A stretch of 64,000 nt of DNA from Limisphaerales bacterium. Its GTDB lineage: Bacteria > Verrucomicrobiota > Verrucomicrobiia > Limisphaerales > SXTU01. This document shows, one piece after another, positions 26,811 to 35,521 of the stretch. The first letter of the stretch is position 1; each line of letters begins with the position of its first letter. The translations under genes were made by a program, and so were the position numbers. The notes below the pieces were generated by a model. That model was not told where the DNA came from, ran no database searches, and saw nothing but the letters and a program-made list of their open reading frames with translations. Where the stretch lies: positions 1 to 64,000 of the forward strand of contig WRPG01000007.1 in NCBI GenBank assembly GCA_009773355.1, given 5' to 3'.

Positions 26811-27443
26811 ATGAACGACGACTACATCGCACGCAAGGAGCGCTGGGCGCGCAAAATGGCGGGCCAGGAAAAACCCGCCGTCCGCTCCACCGACCGCCTC
26901 CCGCCCGGTCAGCGGCAGGTCCACAACTTCCCCGTGCTGGACCTCGGCAACCATCCCGACGTGCCGCTGGACAAATGGGACCTGAAGATTCACGGCCACG
27001 TCGAAAACCCGGTCACGTTGAGCTGGCAGCAGTTCCTCGCGCTGCCGCAGTTCACCGACACCAGCGATTTCCACTGCGTCACGACGTGGAGCCAGTTCGA
27101 CATGCAGTTCAGCGGCGTCGCCTTCTTCACCCTCGCCGACCTCGTGAAGCCCAAGGCCAGCGCCACGCACGTCTTCTTCAAGAGCCACGACGGCTACTCG
27201 ACCAACAACCCGCTCGACGTTTGCCTCGACGACGATGTGCTCATCGCGCACTCGTGGAACGGCCAGCCGCTGTCCGTCGAGCACGGCGGCCCCGCGCGCG
27301 TCATCGTGCCCAAGCGCTACGCGTGGAAGGGCGCGAAGTGGGTGCGGGAAATCACCTTCCTTGACCGCGACATCCTGGGCTTCTGGGAAGTGCGCGGCTA
27401 CTCGAACACCGCCGACCCGTGGACGGAGGACCGCTTTTCCTGA
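26811..27443 (+). CDS. Sulfite-oxidase-like molybdopterin-dependent oxidoreductase
   Basis: A 210-residue protein from ATG 26811. It contains only the oxidoreductase molybdopterin-binding domain (SUOX/YedY-like). The molybdenum-ligating cysteine is C89 in SDFHCVTTWS, followed by GVAFFTLADL, GYSTNNPLDVCL, and the HGGPARVIVPKRYAWKGAKW signature. No Tat or Sec signal is seen, so unlike MsrP (YedY) it is probably cytosolic. No haem subunit is adjacent. A 70-residue gene follows after 9 bp, probably co-transcribed. The substrate is not known. Confidence 0.85.
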   Translation: MNDDYIARKERWARKMAGQEKPAVRSTDRLPPGQRQVHNFPVLDLGNHPDVPLDKWDLKIHGHVENPVTLSWQQFLALPQFTDTSDFHCVTTWSQFDMQFSGVAFFTLADLVKPKASATHVFFKSHDGYSTNNPLDVCLDDDVLIAHSWNGQPLSVEHGGPARVIVPKRYAWKGAKWVREITFLDRDILGFWEVRGYSNTADPWTEDRFS

Positions 27444-27452
27444 ACCGCCTTT

Positions 27453-27665
27453 ATGACCCCCACCGAAGCCGCCGACTCGATCAAGCTGACCTGTGACGAA
27501 ATCTCCAAGGCCACGCTGAAACTCCAGCCCGCCATCCGCGCGCTGAACAATCCCGCCGCGCAGGACGAACTGCTCAAGGCGACTTACGAGCTGACCAAGA
27601 ACCTGGAGACGGTGAAGAAGATTGTCCGCAAGTCACTGACCGGCACGACTACGCCGCTGACGTGA
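27453..27665 (+). CDS. Small hypothetical helical protein
   Basis: A 70-residue protein of unknown family. It is predicted by eye to be two or three amphipathic helices (TLKLQPAIRALNNPA, then LLKATYELTKNLETVKKIV). It has no cysteines beyond one, no signal peptide and no membrane segment. It begins 9 bp after the sulfite-oxidase-like gene and ends just before an inverted repeat, which suggests it is the last gene of a two-gene unit. Codon use matches the neighbours. Confidence 0.6.
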   Translation: MTPTEAADSIKLTCDEISKATLKLQPAIRALNNPAAQDELLKATYELTKNLETVKKIVRKSLTGTTTPLT

Positions 27666-27674
27666 TTCTTGACC

Positions 27675-27740
27675 GGAGCGCAGGTGTCCAACCTGCGCGT
27701 AGTAACTCAGCTTAACACGCAGGTTGGACACCTGCGCTCC
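27675..27740. repeat. Perfect inverted repeat, 23-bp arms (GGAGCGC type)
   Basis: Left arm 27675-27697 (begins GGAGCGCAGGTGTCC) and right arm 27718-27740 (ends GGACACCTGCGCTCC) are exact reverse complements around a 20-nt loop. It fills nearly all of the 82-bp gap between two convergent genes, so it could serve as a two-way terminator, although it lacks T-runs. The outer GGAGCGC is shared with the element at 44840. Confidence 0.88.
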
Positions 27741-27747
27741 ATCCGAT

Positions 27748-28578
27748 TCACTCCACCGCGCGGATTTGCACGCTCACGTCCAGCGTCCGGTCCGTGCTGC
27801 CGACGTAGTGGCCGCTGATGGGCGCGACATCCGCGTAGTCGCGGCCAACGGCGATTTTCACATAGGTTTCGCCGGGCTGGCTGTTGTGTGTCGGGTCCAG
27901 CGCGCGCCAGCCGACGCCGGGAATGAGCACTTCCATCCACGCGTGCGTCGCGCTGGCCGACTCGGTGGCGAGATAGCCGCTCACGTAGCACGCGGGGATT
28001 TTCACCGCCCGACACAAGCCCAGCAGGACGTGCGCGAAGTCCTGGCACACGCCGCGCCGTTGCGAGAGCACGTCCTGCATGTGCGTGTGAACGTGCGTGG
28101 AGGCGGTCTCGTATTTCAGGTGCGTGTGGACAAAGTGCATCAGCGCCAGCGCCGCCTGCCAGGTGTCCTGCCGGTCGCCGACCACGTCCAGCGCGAGCCG
28201 CCACGTCTCCGGCAGCGTGTCCACGAAACGGCTTGGTTGCAGAAAGTCGTAGCTCCGCTCCCAGCGCAGCGCCTCGTCAATGCGCGCCAGCGGGAAGGGC
28301 GTCGCGTTCCACGCCAGGGTCGGACCGGGCCGCGTGGTCACGCGCGACTGGCTTTCCACCGTCAACGACGTGTGCGGCTCGGGGATTTCAAAGTGGTGGA
28401 TGATGTTGTTGTAGAAGTCCGAGTAGTGCCGCAGCCGCGCGGCGGGCAGCACCTTCAGCAGGAAGGAGTCAAGGGACTGCTGGTCATTCGCCTGCGGCTG
28501 AAGCCGGACTTCATTGAAGCTGTCGCGGACGGGCGACGAGTAGTTGAAGCGTGTGCGATGGAGGATTTCCCACTTCAT
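27748..28578 (-). CDS. Transglutaminase-like domain protein 1
   Basis: A 276-residue protein with an N-terminal bacterial transglutaminase-associated beta domain (about 1-80; FNEVRLQPQANDQQ) and a transglutaminase-like catalytic core. The triad is visible: Cys in RRGVCQDFAH, His in THAWMEVLIPG and Asp in RALDPTHN. No signal peptide. It is the third gene of a minus-strand operon with a paralogue and a circularly permuted ATP-grasp/alpha-E protein. This grouping was described in surveys of ATP-grasp peptide ligases, and the set is thought to make and cut or crosslink a peptide-like product that remains unidentified. Confidence 0.88.
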   Translation of the reverse strand: MKWEILHRTRFNYSSPVRDSFNEVRLQPQANDQQSLDSFLLKVLPAARLRHYSDFYNNIIHHFEIPEPHTSLTVESQSRVTTRPGPTLAWNATPFPLARIDEALRWERSYDFLQPSRFVDTLPETWRLALDVVGDRQDTWQAALALMHFVHTHLKYETASTHVHTHMQDVLSQRRGVCQDFAHVLLGLCRAVKIPACYVSGYLATESASATHAWMEVLIPGVGWRALDPTHNSQPGETYVKIAVGRDYADVAPISGHYVGSTDRTLDVSVQIRAVE

Positions 28579-28597
28579 GAGGATGACGGACGCGCGC

Positions 28598-29470
28598 TCA
28601 CGCCGGAGCCACGTCCACGGACACTTTCACGATGTGCTCGCCGCCGCCGGTCAGAATGCCGCTGATGGGGCTGACATCGCCGTAGTCGCGGCCATACGCG
28701 ACGGTGATGTGCTCGTCCGCCGGCAGGAGGTTGTTTGTCGGATCGAAGTCCACCCAGCCGAGGTCCGGGCAGAAGGCGGAGAACCACGCGTGCGAGGCGT
28801 CCGCGCCGACGAGTCGCGCCTGCCCCTCCGGCGGGCGCGTGCGCAGGTAGCCGCTCACGTAGCGCGCCGGCAAACCCATTGAGCGCAGCGACGCAATCGC
28901 CAGGTGCGCGAAGTCCTGGCAGACGCCGCGCCGTTGCGCGATGACTTCCTCCAGCGGCGTCGCGATCGTCGTGGCGACCGGGTCGTAGGTGAAGTCCGCG
29001 TGGATGCGGCGGTTCAGGTCGGCGACCGCGTGCAGGAGCGGCGTGCCGGGCGAAAAGCTTTTCTGCGCGTAGTCCGCCAGCTCCCGCATGGCGTGCGCGC
29101 CCGGCGAATCGAAACAAAACTGGTATGGCTCCGCGACCGTGGGCGAGACCGGGTCGGAGAACAGCGTCACCACCTGCTCCCACGGTGGGGAGAGCGCGGC
29201 GGCGGGCGGAGTCGTCTCGGTCACGCTGACGAGGCTTTCGGCGGTGATGTCGAGCCGCTGGTGCAGCTCCTGGATGCTGAAGAAGCAGACATTGTTGCCG
29301 AAATAGTCCGTCCGCACCTTGCGCACCGGTGGCTCGGGCGTGATGCGCAACGCGAAGTCGAGCCGCTGCTGGTTGTCGAGCATCCGGGGCTTAACCCGCG
29401 CGGCGTGGTGCGAGACCGTGACCGGCTCGCTGTAGTCGTAAGTCGTGCGATGGACGATGCGGTAGTTCAC
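28598..29470 (-). CDS. Transglutaminase-like domain protein 2
   Basis: A 290-residue paralogue of the gene downstream. It has the same beta domain followed by a catalytic core with Cys in RRGVCQDFAHL, His in ASHAWFSAF and Asp in VDFDPTNN. The start overlaps the stop of the ATP-grasp/alpha-E gene (ATGA), and it ends 19 bp before the first transglutaminase gene. The two copies have diverged widely outside the active site, so they probably act on different substrates or partners. Confidence 0.88.
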   Translation of the reverse strand: MNYRIVHRTTYDYSEPVTVSHHAARVKPRMLDNQQRLDFALRITPEPPVRKVRTDYFGNNVCFFSIQELHQRLDITAESLVSVTETTPPAAALSPPWEQVVTLFSDPVSPTVAEPYQFCFDSPGAHAMRELADYAQKSFSPGTPLLHAVADLNRRIHADFTYDPVATTIATPLEEVIAQRRGVCQDFAHLAIASLRSMGLPARYVSGYLRTRPPEGQARLVGADASHAWFSAFCPDLGWVDFDPTNNLLPADEHITVAYGRDYGDVSPISGILTGGGEHIVKVSVDVAPA

Positions 29471-32019
29471 GGCGGCCCTCCCTGGTCGGCGCGGGAAATC
29501 GCGGAGTGCGCGAAGTAGCTCACCGCAATCGCGTCGCTCAGGCGCGGCAGGTCACGCAGCGTCGCGCTCACCACGGTGCCGGTCTCGGAGTCGTGCCAGC
29601 CGCCGGCGAGCGTGTTCAGCTCGCGCGGGTCGAGCAGGCGCAGGCGGGCGAGGCTTTCAATCAGCACACGCTGGCCGGGACTGGGCAGCGCGCTCTCGCG
29701 CTCCTGCGGCAGGCGGTCACAGTGCTTCACGAGCTGACTGAGCTGGAACAGCAGCGAGCGCGGATTCGTGTCGTCAAGCAGGACAAGGTCATACACGGCG
29801 GCAATGTTCGGCAGCAGGTTGTAGCGCGCGCGATAGGTGATGGCGCAGTCGCACACGTCCAGCACGGTTTCGAGCACGCTCGGATTATTCGCTTCCGGCG
29901 AGCGCAGGGCATTCTCCAGGAAGGTGCAGAGATAAACGCCGCGCTCGATGCGCCGGCCCATGTCGAGGAAGCGCCAGCCGTGGGCACGCGTCATGTTCTC
30001 ACGCGCCAGACCACTGAAGGCGGCGAGCGTGACCATCGCCTGGTGGAGGATGCCGACGGCGTCGCCCGTGAGCATCAGACTGGACGCGGGCCGCGCGAGC
30101 ATGTCGTCGAGCGAACTGAGCACGCGCCAGACTTCGTTCGAGGTGCGGTCGCGCGCAAGCATCGCGAGGCGCTGAAGATTCTCGGCGATGCGCCGCAGGC
30201 TGCCGGGGCGTTTCGGGTCGAAAATCGCCGCGAGCAGGTCCGCCTCAAGCGACTCATGGTGCGCGCGGACTTCGCGGCCTGCCTCGCCCGGCGTGAGTTG
30301 TCCCTGCGTCTCCAAGGTTTGCAGCAGCGGCTCCAGAAACGGCAGCGCGCCACCCGGGGCCTCCGGGCCGAAGCGGAGCAACGCCGCGCGCAGCATTCGC
30401 GCGGTGAAGTCCGCGCGCTCGGCGTAGCGGCCCAGCCAGTAGAAATTGTCCGCCATGCGGCTCGGCAGGTTGTTGCCGACGCGGCGCAGTTCAATCGGCT
30501 TGCCGCCCGTGGTCAGCAGCGACATCGGCTCGACTGGCTCGTCGCTTTGCACCCAGGTGTCCATGCTCGCGCCGCCGCGCTGCATCGAGACGAAGCGGCC
30601 GCTGGTCTCGCTGGCCACGCGCGTCAGGCCGCCGGGCATGAGCTGGTAGCCGTTCTCCGTGGCGACGAGATACACGCGCAGCGCGACGGGCCGCGCGGTC
30701 AGGCCGCGATCGCCCCACGCGGGCGCGACCGACAGCACCACGCGCTCCTGCGCGACGTATTGGTGCGGCTGGAAGCGGATGGCGCCCGCCAGCGCCTCCC
30801 GCTCGGCCTTGGTGAATTCGCGCTCGGGGTTCGAGCCTTTGCGCCGGCTGCGGAAGGCGGGCTTCACGAACACCTCGTCGAGGTGCTCCAGCACATATTT
30901 GCGCGCGGCCTGCTGGCCGCACCACCACGTCGCGACCGAAGGCAGCTTCAAGTCCTCGCCCAGCAAGTGCCGGCACAGGCCCGGCAGGAAGCCGAGGAAG
31001 GCCGGCTGTTGCAACAAGCCGCTGCCAAGCGAGTTCGTGATGGCGACGTTCCCCGCGCGCAACGCCTCGACCAGGCCGGGCACGCCGAGCATCGAGTCAT
31101 TGCGCAGTTCGAGCGGGTCGCAGAAGTCGTCGTCCACGCGGCGCAGAATCACATCCACCGGTTCGAGGCCGGAGAGCGTTTTGAGATACACCCGGTCGTC
31201 GCGGACGGTCAGGTCCTGGCCCTCGACGAGCATGTAGCCGAGGTAGCGCGCAAGGTAGGCCTGCTCGAAGTAAGTCTCGTTGTAAGGCCCCGGCGTGAGG
31301 AGGACGACGCGCGGGTTGTCCGTGTGGCGCGAGGCGAGCTGCGCGAGGGAATTGCGCACTTCGCGGAAGAAGCCCGCGAGCCGCCGCACATGGCCGTCGC
31401 GGAACGGGTCGGGCAGCAGGCGCGACGTGATGAGGCGGTTCGCGAGTGCGTAGCCCGCGCCCGTGGGGATGTTCGTGCGGTCGGAAACGACCCACCATTG
31501 GCCGTCCGGCGAGCGCGCGAGGTCGGCGGCGTAGAAGTGAAGGTAGTTCTCGCGCGGCGGCTTGATGCCGTGGCAGGGGCGGAGGAAATCCGGCTGCGCG
31601 AAGACCAGCGCGGGCGGCAGGCGACCGGAGCGGATGAGTTCCTGCGGCCCGTAGCAATCGGCGAGCACACGGTTGAGCAGCGTCGCCCGCTGGATGAGCG
31701 CGGTTTCGAGCGAGTGCCATTCGGGCGCGGCAATGACGAACGGCACCGGGTCAAGCTGCCACGGGCGCTCCATGCCCCGCGCGTCGCCATAGACGTTGTA
31801 GGTGATGCCGCCCTCGTGGAGCAGGCGGCGGCAGGTCTCCGCGCGGCGGCGCAGCTCCTCCGGGCCGAGCGAATCGAGGTGTCCGAGGAGCGGCAGGTAA
31901 TGCTCGCGCGGCTCGCCAGCGGCCGACAGCAGCTCGTCAAACGCCCCCTTCGCCGGCGAGTAATTCGCCAGAAAATCGAAGTGGCGCTCGGCATGCGCTG
32001 GCGCGGCGGTGTCGCTCAT
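29467..32019 (-). CDS. Circularly permuted ATP-grasp fused to alpha-E domain
   Basis: An 850-residue fusion. Residues about 1-490 are the circularly permuted ATP-grasp (type 1/2) domain (GITYNVYGDARGMERPW, the LLTPGPYNETYFEQAYLA segment and VKPAFRSRRKGSNPEREF). Residues about 515-840 are the alpha-helical alpha-E domain, opening NLPSRMADNFYWLGRYAERA. In many genomes these are two adjacent genes; here they are one chain. The ATP-grasp part would ligate an amine or amino acid using ATP. Two transglutaminase-like genes follow in the same operon. The protein is likely cytosolic: no signal or membrane segment is seen. Confidence 0.9.
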   Translation of the reverse strand: MSDTAAPAHAERHFDFLANYSPAKGAFDELLSAAGEPREHYLPLLGHLDSLGPEELRRRAETCRRLLHEGGITYNVYGDARGMERPWQLDPVPFVIAAPEWHSLETALIQRATLLNRVLADCYGPQELIRSGRLPPALVFAQPDFLRPCHGIKPPRENYLHFYAADLARSPDGQWWVVSDRTNIPTGAGYALANRLITSRLLPDPFRDGHVRRLAGFFREVRNSLAQLASRHTDNPRVVLLTPGPYNETYFEQAYLARYLGYMLVEGQDLTVRDDRVYLKTLSGLEPVDVILRRVDDDFCDPLELRNDSMLGVPGLVEALRAGNVAITNSLGSGLLQQPAFLGFLPGLCRHLLGEDLKLPSVATWWCGQQAARKYVLEHLDEVFVKPAFRSRRKGSNPEREFTKAEREALAGAIRFQPHQYVAQERVVLSVAPAWGDRGLTARPVALRVYLVATENGYQLMPGGLTRVASETSGRFVSMQRGGASMDTWVQSDEPVEPMSLLTTGGKPIELRRVGNNLPSRMADNFYWLGRYAERADFTARMLRAALLRFGPEAPGGALPFLEPLLQTLETQGQLTPGEAGREVRAHHESLEADLLAAIFDPKRPGSLRRIAENLQRLAMLARDRTSNEVWRVLSSLDDMLARPASSLMLTGDAVGILHQAMVTLAAFSGLARENMTRAHGWRFLDMGRRIERGVYLCTFLENALRSPEANNPSVLETVLDVCDCAITYRARYNLLPNIAAVYDLVLLDDTNPRSLLFQLSQLVKHCDRLPQERESALPSPGQRVLIESLARLRLLDPRELNTLAGGWHDSETGTVVSATLRDLPRLSDAIAVSYFAHSAISRADQGGPP

Positions 32020-32149
32020 TGCGTTGGCGTTTTAACCAAGTCGTGACGCGGAGGCGAGCCTCGATCTGGGAAAGCGCCGGCCGGCGAGCCAGGACATTTC
32101 CTGCGTCATCGCGGCACTTCCGTTACGGGAGGCTCCGGCGAAGCCTGCC

Positions 32150-32185
32150 CCAGCCCAGCCCGCCGGAGAATTTGGGCTGGTTTTT
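32150..32185 (+). terminator. Terminator-like hairpin in a divergent gap
   Basis: CCAGCCCA (32150-32157) pairs with TGGGCTGG (32173-32180), directly followed by TTTTT. The 15-nt loop is long. It lies between two divergent genes, 27 bp before the DUF3500 start, so it cannot end either neighbour. It may act as an attenuator in the DUF3500 leader or be chance. Confidence 0.4.
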
Positions 32186-32211
32186 CCGTCAAGCTGCGCA
32201 ACAATAAACGC

Positions 32212-33192
32212 ATGAAACTCACCCTCCCTGCCAGCGAGTCCAAGCTCATCACCCGCCGCGAGGTGTTCCGCGCCTTCGGCACCGCCGCCGCGCTCGCCGC
32301 GTTGCCCTCGTTGCGCGCGGCCACGGCGGGCAAGGATTCCCTGCCGATGCAGTTTTACAAGAGCCTCACCGAGGAGCAGCGCGCCAAGATCTGTCTGCCG
32401 GTGGATCACGCGAAGCGCCAATACGTCAGCAACTGGTGGTATATCTGCCCCGAGCAGCGCCTCCACACCTTCTACACCAAGGACCAGCAGGATCTCGTGC
32501 GGCAGATTTTCGGCTCACTGCATCACCCGGAGCACCGCGAAAAGATGCACTGGCAGGTGCAGAAGGACCTCATGGGCCAGATCAAGAACACGCCCTCGGT
32601 CGGCTTCTTTGGCACGCCGAAGGACAAGGACTTCGAGTTCATCTACACCGGGCACCATGTCACGCGGCGCTGCAATGCCCACTCGGACCAGGGGCTGGGC
32701 TTCGGGGGCGCGCCGATCTTCTACGGAAACTTCGCCAAGGCGTTCAACGAGTCGAAGGATCACGAGGGCAATCCCTTCTGGTATCAGGGGCTGGTCTTCA
32801 ACGAGTTCGTCAAGGCGCTCGACGGCAAACAGCAGGCGAAGATCCTCGTGGGACGCGAGCCGCGCGGCGAAAACCCCGCGAAGGTCATCGAGAAGCGCAT
32901 GACGGACCTGCCCGGCCTCAGTTGCGCCGACCTGAGCAGGGACCAGCAGGCCAAGCTGCTCGAAACCATGCGCCGCATGCTGGTGTGTTTCCGCCCCGAC
33001 GACGTCGCCGCCACCATGAAGACCATTGAGGACAAGCGGGTGGTCGAGCGGCTCTTTGTCTCCTGCTACGGCGGGCCTTACGACATCGGCAACGACCGGG
33101 TCTGGGACACCTGGCAGATCGAAGGGCCGGACATGGTCTGGTATTTCCGGGGCGTGCCACACATCCACGGCTATTTCCACTTGGCGGCATGA
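32212..33192 (+). CDS. DUF3500 protein with Tat-like leader
   Basis: A 326-residue protein. The leader reads LITRREVFRAFGTAAALAAL, a twin-arginine-like signal followed by a hydrophobic segment, with cleavage near LRAA. The rest fits DUF3500: the SNWWYICPEQR region, GHHVTRRCNAHSDQ, and the ending DMVWYFRGVPHIHGYFHLA. The family function is not established; conserved His and Asp residues suggest metal binding. The stop overlaps the pentapeptide-repeat gene start (ATGA). The family name is recalled from the C-terminal pattern and could be checked easily. Confidence 0.75.
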   Translation: MKLTLPASESKLITRREVFRAFGTAAALAALPSLRAATAGKDSLPMQFYKSLTEEQRAKICLPVDHAKRQYVSNWWYICPEQRLHTFYTKDQQDLVRQIFGSLHHPEHREKMHWQVQKDLMGQIKNTPSVGFFGTPKDKDFEFIYTGHHVTRRCNAHSDQGLGFGGAPIFYGNFAKAFNESKDHEGNPFWYQGLVFNEFVKALDGKQQAKILVGREPRGENPAKVIEKRMTDLPGLSCADLSRDQQAKLLETMRRMLVCFRPDDVAATMKTIEDKRVVERLFVSCYGGPYDIGNDRVWDTWQIEGPDMVWYFRGVPHIHGYFHLAA

Positions 33193-34214
33193 AAAACATC
33201 CTTCAGCCCACTCGCATCCTCCTCGTCCTTGCGCTGCTGCTCGTGCCCGCCTTCGCCCAGGAGGTCGGCAAAGGCGAGGATTTCAGCGGGAAGGATCTTC
33301 AGAACCGCGATCTTCGCCGTGAGCATCTGCTCGGCGCGAACCTCGCCGGGGCCAATCTGACCGCCGCCGATCTGACCGACGCGGTGATGCGGAAGGCGAA
33401 CTTGAAGGACGCGAACCTGAGCCGCGCCAGAATGGGCGGCGCGGATTTGACCGGCGCGGACTTGCGGCAGGCCAACCTCGAACTCGCCGGCATTCAGGGG
33501 GCCAACCTGTCGCAGGCGAATCTTGAAGGCTTGGACTTGAAGGGCTTGAGCCTGCAAGGCTGCGTGTTGCGGGGCGCGAACCTGCGGGGGGTGTCCGGCT
33601 TCCGCGACCTCACGCGCGCGGACTTCCGCGACGCGGACCTGCGCGGGGCCTACCTGCTCGGCGCGGTGGACTACAACGGGAACAGCGCCAAGTTCGCGGG
33701 TGCGAAATACGACGCGCGCACCCGCTGGCCCAAGGGCTTCGACGTGGAAGGCTCTGGGGCGAAGCTCGTCGAAACTGCTGCCGAGCCAGCGAAAGTGCCG
33801 CCGCCGACACCATCCGCCAAGCCCGCTGCCGAGAAGCCGGCGAAGAAGAAGAAAAGGGGCGAAGCACCAGCGGCTCCAGCACCGGCCGCCAAAGTTGCGG
33901 AGTCGCCTCGGCCCGCCGACGCACCGTCCGACGCGGACGTGAAGAAGCTGCTGGAGAAGTTCTGGGCGCGTGAGCGGGTGAAGAATACGTTCAACTACCA
34001 GGCCATGAAGTTCGCGCCCGCGCGCAAGGGCGAGTTCCGCACCGACGGCGTCCCCGCGAACTCGGACACGAAGGTCTTCCCGGTCATGGTGACATGCGAG
34101 CACGTCGTGGAATACAACGACGGCACGACCAAGTCCGAGCCAAAGGCGCAGTCGTTCGTCTTCTTCAAGACCGAGTTCGGCGAGTGGACGTTCCGGTTCA
34201 AGGGGAACAACTAG
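33189..34214 (+). CDS. Exported pentapeptide-repeat protein
   Basis: A 341-residue protein with a signal peptide (ILLVLALLLVPAFAQ), then about 27 consecutive A(D/N)LXX pentapeptide repeats between about residues 33 and 165 (GANLA, GANLT, AADLT and so on). These fold as a right-handed quadrilateral beta helix. A Pro/Lys/Ala-rich linker (about 190-240) joins a small C-terminal domain (about 243-341; KKLLEKFWARERVKNTFNYQ) that I do not recognise. It is coupled to the DUF3500 gene by a 4-bp overlap, so the two may work together outside the membrane. Confidence 0.88.
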   Translation: MKNILQPTRILLVLALLLVPAFAQEVGKGEDFSGKDLQNRDLRREHLLGANLAGANLTAADLTDAVMRKANLKDANLSRARMGGADLTGADLRQANLELAGIQGANLSQANLEGLDLKGLSLQGCVLRGANLRGVSGFRDLTRADFRDADLRGAYLLGAVDYNGNSAKFAGAKYDARTRWPKGFDVEGSGAKLVETAAEPAKVPPPTPSAKPAAEKPAKKKKRGEAPAAPAPAAKVAESPRPADAPSDADVKKLLEKFWARERVKNTFNYQAMKFAPARKGEFRTDGVPANSDTKVFPVMVTCEHVVEYNDGTTKSEPKAQSFVFFKTEFGEWTFRFKGNN

Positions 34215-34242
34215 GCTGGCGGCCGGGGTTCTACTGCCCCGT

Positions 34243-34367
34243 CTTGGACTGCGGCGGCAAGCGAAGCGCGACGCCGCTTTCGTCCGCACGAAAGGTGTTG
34301 GAACGCACTCACGCCTCCGTCCTCCCAAAAGCGCCGTCGCCGCTGCGCTCTGCCGGCGCAGTCCAAA
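34243..34367. repeat. Imperfect inverted repeat upstream of mnmA
   Basis: Left arm 34243-34280 (CTTGGACTGCGGCGGCAAGC region, ending GCCGCTTT) pairs with right arm 34328-34367 (AAAGCGCCGTCG, ending GCCGGCGCAGTCCAAA), with several mismatches and single-base gaps. It occupies most of the 210-bp gap between the pentapeptide-repeat gene and mnmA. No coding potential. Confidence 0.7.
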
Positions 34368-34424
34368 TGGCGCGACGCCCTCGCTCGCTTTACTCCCCTG
34401 CCCTTGCGACCTACCTTCCGCCGC

Positions 34425-35510
34425 GTGTCGGAAGCGAAGAAAACGCGGGTGATGATTGGGATGAGCGGCGGGGTGGATTCCTCGGCGGCGGCGGCCTTGT
34501 TGCAGGAACAGGGCTTCGACCTTGTGGGCGTCACGCTCAAGCTCTGGCCGCAGGACTGCGTCAACCGCGCGGAGGACAAGTGCTGCGGCCCCGAGGCGGT
34601 GAAGGACGCGCGCGCGGTGGCGCACCAGCTCGGCATCCCCTACTACCTCGTGGACGAGTCGGCGGAGTTTCAGAAGCAGGTCATCGCCTACTTCGCGGAG
34701 GAATACAAAGCCGGCCGCACGCCGAACCCGTGCGTGATGTGCAATGAGCGGCTCAAGTTCGGCACGCTGCTGCACCGCGCGGACCAGCTCGGCGCACAGC
34801 TCATCGCCACCGGACATTTCGCACGGACGGAAAAATGCGCGACGACTGGACGCACCCTGCTCAAGCGGGGTTGCGATCCGCGCAAGGACCAGAGCTACTT
34901 CCTCTTCTCGCTCAAGCAATGGCAGCTTGAGCGCACCCTCTTCCCGCTCGGCGACAAGACGAAGGCGGACACGCGCGACCTCGCGCGCGAGTGCAAGCTC
35001 AAGACCGCCGAGAAGGAGGAGAGCATGGAAATCTGCTTCGTGCCGGACAAGGACTACGGGAAGTTCCTCGAACAGGCGAAGCTCGCGACGCGGCATCGCG
35101 GCGACATCGTAGATGTCCACGGGCGCAAGCTCGGCGAGCACGATGGCATCGAGTTCTACACCATCGGCCAGCGCAAGGGCCTTGGCCTCTCAGCGCCCAA
35201 GCCACTCTACGTCGTCGAGCTGGATGCGGCGAACAACCGGGTGATCGTGGGCGACGAGACGATGCTGGACCGCGCCGAGTTCCGGGTGGAGCGCTGCAAC
35301 TGGATTCCCTTCGAGACGCCGACGGCGAGCATCGAGGTCACGGCGAAGATTCGCTACAACCACCCCGGCACACCTGCGACAGTGACGCCGACGGCGGACG
35401 GCGGTGCCAAAGTGAAGCTGCACGAAGCCCAGCGCGCCATCACGCCGGGGCAGGCGTGCGTGTTTTATCAGGACGACCTCGTGGTCGGCGGCGGGTGGAT
35501 TGCGCGCTGA
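34425..35510 (+). CDS. mnmA: tRNA-specific 2-thiouridylase MnmA
   Basis: A 361-residue protein. It transfers sulfur to U34 of tRNA-Lys, -Glu and -Gln. The PP-loop ATPase motif is GMSGGVDSS, the two catalytic cysteines lie in TPNPCVMCNERLKF and SMEICFVPDKDY, and the central (KDQSYFLFSL) and C-terminal beta-barrel domains (HDGIEFYTIGQRKGLG, ITPGQACVFY) are complete. Length is normal for the family. GTG at 34425 is preferred; TTG 34404 and ATG 34452 are alternatives. No strong ribosome-binding site is visible before any of them. Confidence 0.93.
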   Translation: MSEAKKTRVMIGMSGGVDSSAAAALLQEQGFDLVGVTLKLWPQDCVNRAEDKCCGPEAVKDARAVAHQLGIPYYLVDESAEFQKQVIAYFAEEYKAGRTPNPCVMCNERLKFGTLLHRADQLGAQLIATGHFARTEKCATTGRTLLKRGCDPRKDQSYFLFSLKQWQLERTLFPLGDKTKADTRDLARECKLKTAEKEESMEICFVPDKDYGKFLEQAKLATRHRGDIVDVHGRKLGEHDGIEFYTIGQRKGLGLSAPKPLYVVELDAANNRVIVGDETMLDRAEFRVERCNWIPFETPTASIEVTAKIRYNHPGTPATVTPTADGGAKVKLHEAQRAITPGQACVFYQDDLVVGGGWIAR

Positions 35511-35521
35511 ACCGGGGCGCT

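Noticed and set aside
29506-32046. An 846-codon plus-strand frame opposite the ATP-grasp/alpha-E gene
   Set aside because: Same reason: antisense shadow with no recognisable motif, Arg/Ala/Glu rich.
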